Below, piece by piece: positions 1-7,384 of a DNA stretch of 49,524 nucleotides. Origin of the DNA: Terriglobia bacterium (GTDB lineage: Bacteria; Acidobacteriota; Terriglobia; Terriglobales; Acidobacteriaceae). How positions within the stretch are numbered: the first letter of the stretch is position 1; each line of letters opens with the position of its first letter. The position numbers and the translations under genes are program-made. The stretch spans positions 1 through 49,524 of the forward strand of contig JAIQFA010000033.1 in NCBI GenBank assembly GCA_020073525.1. The letters run 5' to 3'. Below the pieces are notes generated by a model that was not told where the DNA came from, did not search any database, and saw nothing but the letters and a program-made list of their open reading frames with translations.

Positions 1-182
1 GTTTCTTGTGCGACACGGTCAAAATCCACCCACTCTTCCTCCGAGCCGAAAAGATCGAAGACGCGCCGGTCCCATAAGGCTTTTACCGTAGGCGCCAGGA
101 CAACACCCGCGAGGTGACCAAACACCACGGCGCGAACCTGTGCCTTTTCTTCTTCGCCAATGGTTGTAATCGCTGGTGGCAT
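1..182 (-). CDS. N-terminal fragment of an unidentified protein, cut by window start
   Basis: An open frame runs on the minus strand from ATG at 182 to the window edge, giving about 60 residues beginning MPPAITTIGEEEKAQVRAVV. The segment FGHLAGVVLAPTVKALWDRR is helical and faintly resembles the N-terminal dimerisation segment of some methyltransferases, but this is only a resemblance. There is no signal peptide. A palindromic dispersed repeat (196-277) lies just upstream of the start and separates it from the MetE-like gene on the same strand. Function unknown; the 3' part lies outside the window. Confidence 0.5.
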   Translation of the reverse strand, partial: MPPAITTIGEEEKAQVRAVVFGHLAGVVLAPTVKALWDRRVFDLFGSEEEWVDFDRVAQE

Positions 183-195
183 CTTGTCTAACTCG

Positions 196-277
196 ATATC
201 GCAGCGCCTAAAGGCGCGTCTTTTTTCTGTTCTCTGCAGCATGCCTGAACACCTGAAGGCATGCCCTGATACGAACC
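196..277. repeat. Dispersed palindromic repeat R1, copy A (right half only)
   Basis: It contains the hairpin GCGCCTAAAGGCGC (204-217) and the inverted arms GCATGCCT (239-246) and AGGCATGC (257-264), and ends with CCCTGATACGAACC (264-277). The same blocks occur in the right half of the copy at 23847-23998, and the terminal GATACGAA block recurs at 7195-7384. No left terminus is visible, so this copy looks truncated beside the start codon at 182. Confidence 0.7.
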
Positions 278-314
278 GCACTTGCGCAACGAACCGCGCT
301 TGGGCCGCGGGCTG

Positions 315-1319
315 CTAGGCTCTGCCCTCAAACAGATTTCTACCCTCGACCAACGCGCGCATCTTGCGATCCGCCACACTGCGTTGCAGCATCCAAAATC
401 CGCAGTCAGGATGGACATAACGCAAACGCTCCGCACCCAGAGTCTTCACCACCCGCTCGATGCGCGCAGCCACAAGGTCGGGCGTTTCCACTTCGTTGTC
501 TTTGATATCGATCAAGCCGATGCCGAGTGCGATTTTCGGGTCTAGATCGGCGAAGACCTCAAGCTCGTCATAGCCCCGGCGCGCAAATTCGAGCACCAGA
601 TGGTCGGCATGCAGCGAATTGAGGAAGGGAACAAGATCGCGCCAAAAGCCGCGCAGAATGGGCTGTCCGCCATAGTTGCCAAAACAGATGTGCACGGCGC
701 GTTCGTTCAGGATGCCGTCTAGAACATGGTTGATCGCTTCCGCGGCCCACGATGAATCCTGCGGGTATCCGGCGATACAGGCTTCATCGAGCTGAACCAC
801 ATCGGCTTCAATCGATTCCAGCTGGCGGCGCAGCGCTGCCGCCAGATCCATGGCCAAGTCGGGAATGTCTTTGTAGTAGCAGTTGGTCACCATCCGCGAA
901 AGCATGTGCGGGCCGGTGCAAGTGAACTTCAGCGGCATCTTTGTCAGCGGCGCCACAAATTCGTAGTCGCGTGGAAGATTCAGCGTGCCTGCGCCGATCT
1001 TGCCTGACACCATGCCTGCGGTCAGCAAGCGAGATGCTGACGCACGGTCGGAACGGAAACGGTCGAAATCGGAGAGAGCAAAATGGCTGCGGATACCTTC
1101 CATCTGCGAGACGAAGTAGTCGACCATCCCGTTGGTCTCCGGATGACTCGGGTTGAAGCGCATGAGTTCACCGTCCGTCAACAGGTCCAGACCGGCGAGT
1201 TCCTGCGTCTTCAAAACCGCCATCACCGCATCTCGAAGAACAAGCCGCGACGTATTACCGACCAGCCACGAGGGCACCGGATAACTTCCCACGACAGTAG
1301 TTTTGATATTCGGATTCAT
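315..1319 (-). CDS. Stand-alone cobalamin-independent methionine synthase (MetE) catalytic-domain protein
   Basis: 334 residues matching the C-terminal catalytic half of MetE (UROD/MetE TIM barrel), without the N-terminal half. The zinc ligands expected for thiol methyl transfer are visible: His210 and Cys212 (VHICFGNYGG), Glu244 (LEFARRG) and Cys306 (HPDCGFW). The start MNPNIKTTVVGSYP carries the usual N-terminal VGSYP motif. Family members transfer a methyl group to a thiol such as homocysteine; stand-alone 'core' forms often use donors other than methyltetrahydropteroyl-triglutamate, for example a corrinoid protein. It is divergent from a paralogous gene starting at 1601. Substrate and donor are unknown; the enzyme could act in methionine synthesis or in another methyl or thiol transfer. 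Confidence 0.85.
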   Translation of the reverse strand: MNPNIKTTVVGSYPVPSWLVGNTSRLVLRDAVMAVLKTQELAGLDLLTDGELMRFNPSHPETNGMVDYFVSQMEGIRSHFALSDFDRFRSDRASASRLLTAGMVSGKIGAGTLNLPRDYEFVAPLTKMPLKFTCTGPHMLSRMVTNCYYKDIPDLAMDLAAALRRQLESIEADVVQLDEACIAGYPQDSSWAAEAINHVLDGILNERAVHICFGNYGGQPILRGFWRDLVPFLNSLHADHLVLEFARRGYDELEVFADLDPKIALGIGLIDIKDNEVETPDLVAARIERVVKTLGAERLRYVHPDCGFWMLQRSVADRKMRALVEGRNLFEGRA

Positions 1320-1381
1320 GTCGACTCCTGCCTCGCAGTGCAGCGGCCGGTCGGAGCGTCATCATACTCCCGAGCAGCGCA

Positions 1382-1434
1382 CCTTTTCTAAAAGGCACTT
1401 CAAAGTAACCCAAGAAGGGCACGGAAAAGTAACC
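1382..1434. promoter_or_regulatory. Palindrome and direct repeats between the divergent MetE-like genes
   Basis: The 281-bp divergent spacer holds a perfect palindrome CCTTTTCTAAAAGG (1382-1395) followed by two direct copies of AAAGTAACC (1402-1410 and 1426-1434), 24 bp apart. Such an arrangement could bind a regulator controlling both genes. I did not recognise a riboswitch. Only the repeats are seen; the regulatory role is inferred. Confidence 0.35.
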
Positions 1435-1600
1435 AAATATCTGGCAACATACCACTTCTTAGGACAATAGTTTCCACTTGTGGTCTGGCTCGGACTTCGA
1501 TACAGTGATGCCGCTTTGTTGCCCTCGTGAACCACGGCGAGGTGGGGTGAGGCCATCGGACCGGGTTGTTTCGATGATTGCGCCGTTCGTGGAGGTAGTC

Positions 1601-2707
1601 GTGTACCGCAGTGATGTAGTCGGAAGTCTTTTGCGTCCCGCGTATCTGAAAGAAGCCCGCGATCAGTTCGCAGCGGGCAAGCTGGCGGACGCCACGTTCA
1701 AAAAAATCGAAGACCGGGCCGTCGATGAATGTATCGACCTGCAGATTCTCGCAGGAATGGAAGTGATCACCGACGGAGAGGTCCGCCGCTACGCTTTCTA
1801 CGGGCACCTGATTGACGCCGTCGAAGGATTCGACAAATACGGCGGCTGGGCAATTCCTTTCCGCGACGAAAAGGGCGAGCAGTTGGTTTTGCCGCGCCCT
1901 GTGGTCGTTTCCAAACTGCGACGCAAACGGCCGCTCTGCGCCGAAGAATTTACGTACGTGCGTGCCCGCACCAAGCACCCGGCTAAAACGACGATGATCA
2001 GCGCGCAGCAAGCTGCGGCTTACTACGACAGCCGGAAGTCCACCGGGGCCTATGCGACCGTCGACGCCTACCTCGCCGATTTGGTCGATATCCTGCGCGA
2101 TGAAGTGGACGAATTGATTCGCCTGGGCTGCACTTACATCCAGATCGATTCGCCGCAATACACCGCGCTGCTCGATCCCGACTTGCGGGAAGGGTATCGG
2201 CAACGCGGTAACGATCCCGACCGCCTGCTGGATTTGTCGATCGAAATGGACAACGCAGTGATCGGCGACCATCCCGGCATCACTTTCGGTTTGCACCTCT
2301 GCCGCGGGAACAATCAAAGCAAGTTCTACGCCGCCGGGGATTACGGGCCGATCACAAAAATATTTCGCAATACAAAGTTCCAGAGATTCCTGCTGGAGTA
2401 TGACGACGAGCGTTCCGGAGGTTTCGAGCCGCTGCGCCAGGTGCCAGAGGACCGCACCGTTGTGCTGGGCCTGGTAAGTTCCAAGAGGCCTGCCTTGGAA
2501 AGCAAGGACGAACTGAAGCAGCGGATTGAAGCAGCCTCCGCCTTTGTTGCGCTGGAGCGGCTGGCGCTCAGTCCGCAGTGCGGTTTCGCCTCCACCATGG
2601 AAGGCAATGCCGTGACGGCGGCGGATCAGGAAGCCAAGCTGCGCCTCGTAGCCGAAACGGCGCAGGAAGTGTGGGGCAGGTCCGTTCCGCTGGCGCGCCG
2701 AGCTTGA
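1601..2707 (+). CDS. Second stand-alone MetE-like catalytic-domain protein
   Basis: 368 residues from a GTG start chosen because GGAGG lies 5 nt upstream and the product then begins MYRSDVVGSLLRP, the usual N-terminus of this family. An upstream in-frame ATG at 1574 lacks a comparable ribosome-binding site. Zinc ligands are intact: His232 and Cys234 (LHLCRGN), Glu266 (LLEYDDE) and Cys327 (SPQCGFAS). The protein lacks the N-terminal half of canonical MetE, like its divergent neighbour, but the two sequences differ clearly and are not recent duplicates. Likely activity is methyl transfer to or from a thiol; homocysteine is possible but unproven. The next gene downstream is a TonB-dependent receptor with its own operator. 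Confidence 0.85.
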   Translation: MYRSDVVGSLLRPAYLKEARDQFAAGKLADATFKKIEDRAVDECIDLQILAGMEVITDGEVRRYAFYGHLIDAVEGFDKYGGWAIPFRDEKGEQLVLPRPVVVSKLRRKRPLCAEEFTYVRARTKHPAKTTMISAQQAAAYYDSRKSTGAYATVDAYLADLVDILRDEVDELIRLGCTYIQIDSPQYTALLDPDLREGYRQRGNDPDRLLDLSIEMDNAVIGDHPGITFGLHLCRGNNQSKFYAAGDYGPITKIFRNTKFQRFLLEYDDERSGGFEPLRQVPEDRTVVLGLVSSKRPALESKDELKQRIEAASAFVALERLALSPQCGFASTMEGNAVTAADQEAKLRLVAETAQEVWGRSVPLARRA

Positions 2708-2850
2708 GAAAAATCGAATGGAGTAGCAGCCTGGCGGACGGGTAAGCTTCGGGCGCTGAGCTGTTGAACGGTGGGGGTTGGGGAAGAATTCAATCGTAAT
2801 CTGGGTTTTACGTAGACATCGTGAAGCAAGGCTGGTTCTGGTCTTCAAAT

Positions 2851-2872
2851 CGAACGTACGTTCGCTCGAAAC
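2851..2872. promoter_or_regulatory. TetR-type operator upstream of TonB receptor 1
   Basis: The 14-bp perfect palindrome CGAACGTACGTTCG (2851-2864) is followed by CTCGAAAC. The 15-mer ACGTTCGCTCGAAAC (2858-2872) is identical to the site just in front of the TetR gene at 9178. The site ends 9 bp before the receptor ATG and overlaps the region of its ribosome-binding site (GGGAGG), so binding would block expression. The regulator assignment is inferred from the shared site. Confidence 0.65.
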
Positions 2873-2881
2873 GGGAGGTCT

Positions 2882-5800
2882 ATGAAATCACGTCGGTTAT
2901 CTGCCTGTTTGTGTTTGTTCCTGGCTTTGGCATTGAGCGAATATGCTAGCGCCCAAGCCACGATCAGCTATGCCGTGTTGAATGGAACCGTGACGGATGA
3001 GGCCGGGCAAACCATTGCCAAGGCGGCGATCTCGATCCGCTCGCTCGACACCAACCAGACCTTCTCCGCCGTGTCCAGCGACGCCGGAGCATATGCCGTG
3101 CCCGGCCTTCCGCCAGGACACTACGAGCTCACGGTCAGTTATGCGGGTTTCGGAAAATACACACGCACCGGCGTCGAGTTGACAGTAGGTCAAACCGCCA
3201 CCATCAACGTGACCCTTAAAGTGGCTGCGGTCCGGGAGGAAGTGGCCGTTAGCACGGAGGCTCCCGCGGTAGAGACGACCCGCTCCGAAGTAAGCCAAGT
3301 CATCGATACAAAGCAGATCGCGAATCTGCCTATCAGCGGCCGGTTGTTCACCGATTTTGCCCTGCTGACCCCCAGCGTCGCGACTAGCCGCACCGCCCTG
3401 GGAACGACCTTCACCGAGTTCGAGGTCACGCAAATCTCGTTCGGTGGCATGCGCTCATTCAGCAATGAGATCACGGTGGACGGCGCTGATTTCGTCAACA
3501 CGGTCACCGGCGTGCAGCGTGCCACTCCTCCGCAGGATGCGGTACAGGAATTTCGCGTGGTGAATAACAGTTTTGGAGCGGAATACGGCCGGGCGCTTGG
3601 CGGCATTGTCAACATCGTGACCAAATCGGGCACGAACGAGCTTCACGGTTCGGTGTACGACTACTTGCAGAGCAGCGCCACCGACGCGCGCTCCCTGTTG
3701 CAGCCGGCACCGTTGCCCCACGAGTTGCGCGAGAATCAGTTTGGCGGAACCCTCGGCGGCCCCATCAAGAAGGACAAGACGTTCTTTTACCTGAACTACG
3801 AAGGGAAGCGGCGCGCTGCTTCTCCCACCTATGCGCCGGATCTGTTCTCGCAAATTACCCAAATCGATCAGGCCAAAGGCTACATGGGACTTTCGCCCGA
3901 GGGCTGCAATCTCAAGCCTGCGCAGTGCACGGGCACTCCGGTCGGCTATCTGCAAGGGGTTCTGAAAACAGTCGACAACGACTACGGCTTTGCGAAACTC
4001 GATCATCACATCAACAACAACAACAGTTTCGCGCTGCGCTATGTTGTGGAGGACGCGCGTGATCTGGGAGAGCTGATCGGCAATACCGAAGATGGCGGCG
4101 GCATCGGTACCCCGAGTGGCGCCCGCAATTTGTTCATTCGCGATCAATCGCTGGTGGGCACGCTGAACTCGGTGTTGAAGCCGAACCTAGTGAATACCGT
4201 ACTGGGACAATACTCGAGACGCCACTACAACTTCCCCGGAGCCACCGGCGAACCTGACATGAGTGTCGTCAACAACCTGGAGCTCGGACACAACTTCGGT
4301 ACCTATGACGCGATTTACGAGAGCCGGGCACAATACGCGGACTCGATGTATTGGGTCAAAGGCAATCATGTCGTCAAGTTTGGATTCGACGGTAACCACG
4401 TTTGGAGTTACAACAACTACCCTGGGTTCACGCCGGAGCGGTTGCTGTTTCCAAATCTTAATTGCATGTATGCGTTTGCTGATACGGTGAATGTCATTAC
4501 AACCGGCTCATACGGAACGATTGTGGTTCCTCCTGGCGGTTGCCCACTAGGAGATCAAGCTGACGGATTGGCGTTCATGTATTGGGGAGTTGCTGTTCCG
4601 CGAACCGGCTTCCAGAACGGATACGTTCCGTCTCCCGCGACTGGAGGTGGTTTCGACAGCGGCTGGCCGAATGCATTTCCGACCAACATGTATTCCAACT
4701 ACGCTTACACCTTGAACCATGGCTACTATGGAATCTTTGCGCAGGATCAGTGGCGAGTCACTCCCAAGTTGACGTTGAACTACGGCTTGCGTTGGGATGT
4801 CGAAACGGGATTGGGAAACATCATCAACGCCGACTATCGGGCATTTCAACCGCGTATCGGATTTGCCTACTCGCCGGACTCGAAGACGGTGATCCGTGCT
4901 GGTTTCGGGACTTTCTATGATCGCAACAACATGACTTTCTTTTTCACCACCGGAAACCAGAAGACGCTTCCCGGCTACTTCTGCAATCCTCCGGGTGCCG
5001 ATCCCAATTGCGCTGCAAACGGATTCTCGCAGGGCGTCAACGTTCCAATGATCCACCAGGGAGCGGGGAACGGCGGCTGGCAATTGTCGGCAGCACCAGG
5101 GTTCCCCGGTACTCCGGCTATTCCGTGTCCACCCGGCATTGACTGCTCCCAACTTCCAGGTAACACCATAAGCGTCGCGGCCTTGCAAGCCTTTGGCATC
5201 CTCGCGGGGGCTCCATATCCACCCGTGAGCCTGACCGGACCTTGCACCGCCGATCCCGTAACCGGGGCGCCGACTGGGGCCTGCGGCGTGGGCTCTGGCG
5301 GCATCCAGAAAAATGGCCGGCTTCCCTATGCCGAGCAGGCCAGCATTCAGATCGATCGCCAATTCGGGAAAGGGCTCACGCTCCAGTTGGGATATCTATT
5401 CGTGGGCGCGCACAAGCTAGTCCGGGGTAACAATCTCAATGTCCCATGTCCGTATGGCACGGCCAAGCCTTCCAATCCTTACTATGCTCAAGGATTGCTC
5501 AATCCCGACGGCTCGCTCAGTGGGTGTAGCGGAACACCAATTCTCGGGCCGTTGGGCTTGGGTCCATTTTTCGATTGGCTAGGGCCGTTTCAGCCAGTGA
5601 ATCCCGGCGTTGCAGTCCCCAATCCTCTCCTCCCGTTCAATCCCAGCGGGCTGGAGTTTGGCGTTCCGACCCTCGGCCTTCCAGCGCCGACTTCGTCACC
5701 CACGCTGAGCGGTGGCCTTCTCGACTACAACAACAATGTCGCCAACGCGGTTTACCACGGGCTGACCTTTACGGCGATGGAACGCATGAAGTATTTCCGG

Positions 5801-6547
5801 ATGACCGCGAACTATACCTATTCGCACACCATCGACAACGGGAATTTCACAACCTTTATCAATCTGCCAGTTAACCAGTTCGACTATGCAGCAGAGCGGG
5901 CCAACTCCAACCAGGATCTCCGCCATAACCTGGTTGCGAACTTTACAGCGACTGCCCCTGACCACAGTTTCCTCCGCAACTTCGAACTCAGTAGCATCAT
6001 TACCATCCAGTCCGGCCGTCCCTTTACCCTGTTCGTCGGGCAAAATGCGTTTGGTGACGTCGCCGGCCTGAGTACGGATCGTGTGGGTGGCCCTCCAGTC
6101 ACAGGTCACTGCGCTGCCGACGTCAGTTGCTCGACGATTGTGAGCAGAAATACCTATACTGGCGCCCCGCTGCGTTCTGTAGATCTGCGCCTGTCACGCA
6201 ATTTCCACATAGGTGAGAGTAAGACACTCGATTTTGCTGTCGACGCTTTCAACCTGTTCAACCACCCAAACGTGGATGAAGTGAGTTCGGTTTATGGTTC
6301 TCCCGCTTTCTGCGGGGCAACTCCTTCGATACCCACTCACTACAACGACGCGACAACCCGAGCTATTCAGCGAGGAGATGCGTCAGTGTCGTGTGCGGCG
6401 CAGCAAGCCGCTGCGGCCCCGCCGGCATGGCTGGCGTTGGGACTTTTGCCTTTGACGGTTCCCGACCTTCCGAATGCGAATTTCGGCAGACCGAGAACCG
6501 TGTTCAACCCGCGGCAACTGCAGTTCTCGTTGAAGTTTTCGTTTTGA
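2882..6547 (+). CDS. TonB-dependent receptor with carboxypeptidase-regulatory domain (Oar-like), copy 1
   Basis: 1221 residues, outer membrane. Residues 1-25 form a signal peptide ending near ASAQA. A carboxypeptidase-regulatory (beta-sandwich) domain follows (about 30-115, LNGTVTDEAGQ to VELTVGQTATINVTL), then the plug (about 125-260, ending with AEYGRALGGIVNIVTKSGTN) and a long beta-barrel that ends in LQFSLKFSF with a C-terminal Phe. This architecture is typical of the expanded receptor family of Acidobacteriota. The substrate cannot be read from the sequence. GGGAGG precedes the ATG. A TetR-type operator lies immediately upstream and the next gene is a small periplasmic cytochrome c, the same pair as at 29357-33164, which sits beside aromatic catabolism genes. 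Confidence 0.95.
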   Translation: MKSRRLSACLCLFLALALSEYASAQATISYAVLNGTVTDEAGQTIAKAAISIRSLDTNQTFSAVSSDAGAYAVPGLPPGHYELTVSYAGFGKYTRTGVELTVGQTATINVTLKVAAVREEVAVSTEAPAVETTRSEVSQVIDTKQIANLPISGRLFTDFALLTPSVATSRTALGTTFTEFEVTQISFGGMRSFSNEITVDGADFVNTVTGVQRATPPQDAVQEFRVVNNSFGAEYGRALGGIVNIVTKSGTNELHGSVYDYLQSSATDARSLLQPAPLPHELRENQFGGTLGGPIKKDKTFFYLNYEGKRRAASPTYAPDLFSQITQIDQAKGYMGLSPEGCNLKPAQCTGTPVGYLQGVLKTVDNDYGFAKLDHHINNNNSFALRYVVEDARDLGELIGNTEDGGGIGTPSGARNLFIRDQSLVGTLNSVLKPNLVNTVLGQYSRRHYNFPGATGEPDMSVVNNLELGHNFGTYDAIYESRAQYADSMYWVKGNHVVKFGFDGNHVWSYNNYPGFTPERLLFPNLNCMYAFADTVNVITTGSYGTIVVPPGGCPLGDQADGLAFMYWGVAVPRTGFQNGYVPSPATGGGFDSGWPNAFPTNMYSNYAYTLNHGYYGIFAQDQWRVTPKLTLNYGLRWDVETGLGNIINADYRAFQPRIGFAYSPDSKTVIRAGFGTFYDRNNMTFFFTTGNQKTLPGYFCNPPGADPNCAANGFSQGVNVPMIHQGAGNGGWQLSAAPGFPGTPAIPCPPGIDCSQLPGNTISVAALQAFGILAGAPYPPVSLTGPCTADPVTGAPTGACGVGSGGIQKNGRLPYAEQASIQIDRQFGKGLTLQLGYLFVGAHKLVRGNNLNVPCPYGTAKPSNPYYAQGLLNPDGSLSGCSGTPILGPLGLGPFFDWLGPFQPVNPGVAVPNPLLPFNPSGLEFGVPTLGLPAPTSSPTLSGGLLDYNNNVANAVYHGLTFTAMERMKYFRMTANYTYSHTIDNGNFTTFINLPVNQFDYAAERANSNQDLRHNLVANFTATAPDHSFLRNFELSSIITIQSGRPFTLFVGQNAFGDVAGLSTDRVGGPPVTGHCAADVSCSTIVSRNTYTGAPLRSVDLRLSRNFHIGESKTLDFAVDAFNLFNHPNVDEVSSVYGSPAFCGATPSIPTHYNDATTRAIQRGDASVSCAAQQAAAAPPAWLALGLLPLTVPDLPNANFGRPRTVFNPRQLQFSLKFSF

Positions 6548-6559
6548 GGGGGCAGGATT

Positions 6560-6598
6560 GCCACGCTGTGCCGTTGGCTCCCGAGCGGACAGCGTGGC
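6560..6598. repeat. Intercistronic inverted repeat between TonB receptor 1 and cytochrome c
   Basis: Perfect 10-bp arms GCCACGCTGT (6560-6569) and ACAGCGTGGC (6589-6598) enclose a 19-nt loop. There is no U-rich tract after it, so it is not a convincing intrinsic terminator. It could be a palindromic repeat or an mRNA-processing hairpin that sets the receptor to cytochrome ratio. Receptor module 2 also has a hairpin at the same place. Confidence 0.55.
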
Positions 6599-6670
6599 CG
6601 TCTTCTTGCAATGCAGGTCACCAAGGAGAACGTCGTCAAAAAGAGTCTGCGCGGACCACAGGAGGAATTC

Positions 6671-7105
6671 ATGAGCATGCGCTATTTCGGATGTGTCGTT
6701 ACGCTAGCCCTCGCAGGAGCGATCGTTGCGACGGCCCAGGAAGCAAAGACTCAGGTCAAGCATGAAGCAGCGCCGTTGACCTCTCCCGCATCGGGCAAGG
6801 AGATGTTCGTGAGTTACTGCGCCTCCTGTCACGGCAAGGATGCGAAAGGCGACGGTCCCGCCGCAACCTCGCTCAAGTCCCTGCCCGCCGATTTGACGGG
6901 CCTGGCCAAGCGCAATGGCGGGAAGTATCCCTCGGACAAGGTGACCAGCATTTTGCGCGGGCAAACCAATCTCGTACCACACGGCGATCAGGAAATGCCG
7001 GTGTGGGGTCCGGTCTTCTGGCGCATGAGTGGCGGCCACGAAGAGTTGGTGCAGCAGCGCATCGCGAATCTGAATCGCTATATTGAGTCGCTGCAGGCGA
7101 AGTAA
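6671..7105 (+). CDS. Small periplasmic class I cytochrome c, copy 1
   Basis: 144 residues. The start at 6671 is preceded by AGGAGG at 5-nt spacing; an upstream in-frame ATG at 6611 has no such site. A signal peptide (about 1-24, to ATAQEA) precedes one haem c motif CASCHGKDAKGDGPAA and the distal ligand in EMPVWGPVFW. It is therefore a soluble monohaem electron carrier exported by Sec. It follows TonB receptor 1 by 123 bp and closely resembles the cytochrome at 29357-29788, which follows TonB receptor 2. The repeated pairing suggests a shared role, perhaps taking electrons from a periplasmic dehydrogenase acting on the imported substrate. The partner enzyme is not encoded next to it. Confidence 0.92.
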   Translation: MSMRYFGCVVTLALAGAIVATAQEAKTQVKHEAAPLTSPASGKEMFVSYCASCHGKDAKGDGPAATSLKSLPADLTGLAKRNGGKYPSDKVTSILRGQTNLVPHGDQEMPVWGPVFWRMSGGHEELVQQRIANLNRYIESLQAK

Positions 7106-7131
7106 GTTTGAGCGGTTGTGGATCTGCTCGC

Positions 7132-7157
7132 GTAGGGGCGGACGCCCTTGTCCGCCC
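7132..7157. repeat. Short palindromic repeat R2 (GTAGGG-type)
   Basis: The sequence starts GTAGGGGCGGACGCCC and continues TTGTCCGCCC, so arms GGGCGGAC and GTCCGCCC face each other around a short loop. It resembles the pair at 9028-9093 in its GTAGGG head and CTTG loop. It sits 27 bp after the cytochrome c stop and may act as a 3' hairpin. No U-tract is present. Confidence 0.5.
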
Positions 7158-7194
7158 AGCAGAGCGAAGCTCAGCCGGTTTGCGGCGAAAGTGA

Positions 7195-7384
7195 GATTCG
7201 TATCAGGGCATCGCTTCAGCGATGCCGTAATTCTTCGAGATTGGATGCCCCTTTAGGGGCTGAGCATCGAGAGTCGATGTTATCCCGCAGCCTTGCAGCG
7301 GCTGAAGCCGAAGGGTTTCAGCGATTTGCGGTATGCCTGAAGGCATACCCTGATACGAATCACCCGTGCTAATACGAATCACCC
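7195..7384. repeat. Dispersed palindromic repeat R1, copy B (complete, MITE-like)
   Basis: The termini are inverted repeats: GATTCGTATCAGGG at 7195-7208, and CCCTGATACGAATC at 7348-7361. Each terminus is followed inward by its own hairpin (GGCATCGCTTCAGCGATGCC and GGTATGCCTGAAGGCATACC), and GCCCCTTTAGGGGC lies between. The element is about 167 bp with no coding capacity. An extra partial terminus (TACGAATCACCC, 7354-7365 and 7373-7384) is duplicated at the right end and supplies the stop codon of the acyl-CoA synthetase. The structure suggests a non-autonomous mobile element; no transposase is in the window. Confidence 0.75.

Noticed and set aside
2726..2745. GCCTGGCGGACGGGTAA resembles a conserved 16S rRNA segment
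   Set aside because: Only about 15 bases match; no flanking rRNA sequence exists in the window.
1400..2848. Long minus-strand open frame of 482 codons opposite the second MetE-like gene
   Set aside because: No recognisable domain, low-complexity His/Arg/Gln-rich product, and complete overlap with a conserved gene on the other strand; it is a codon-bias shadow.
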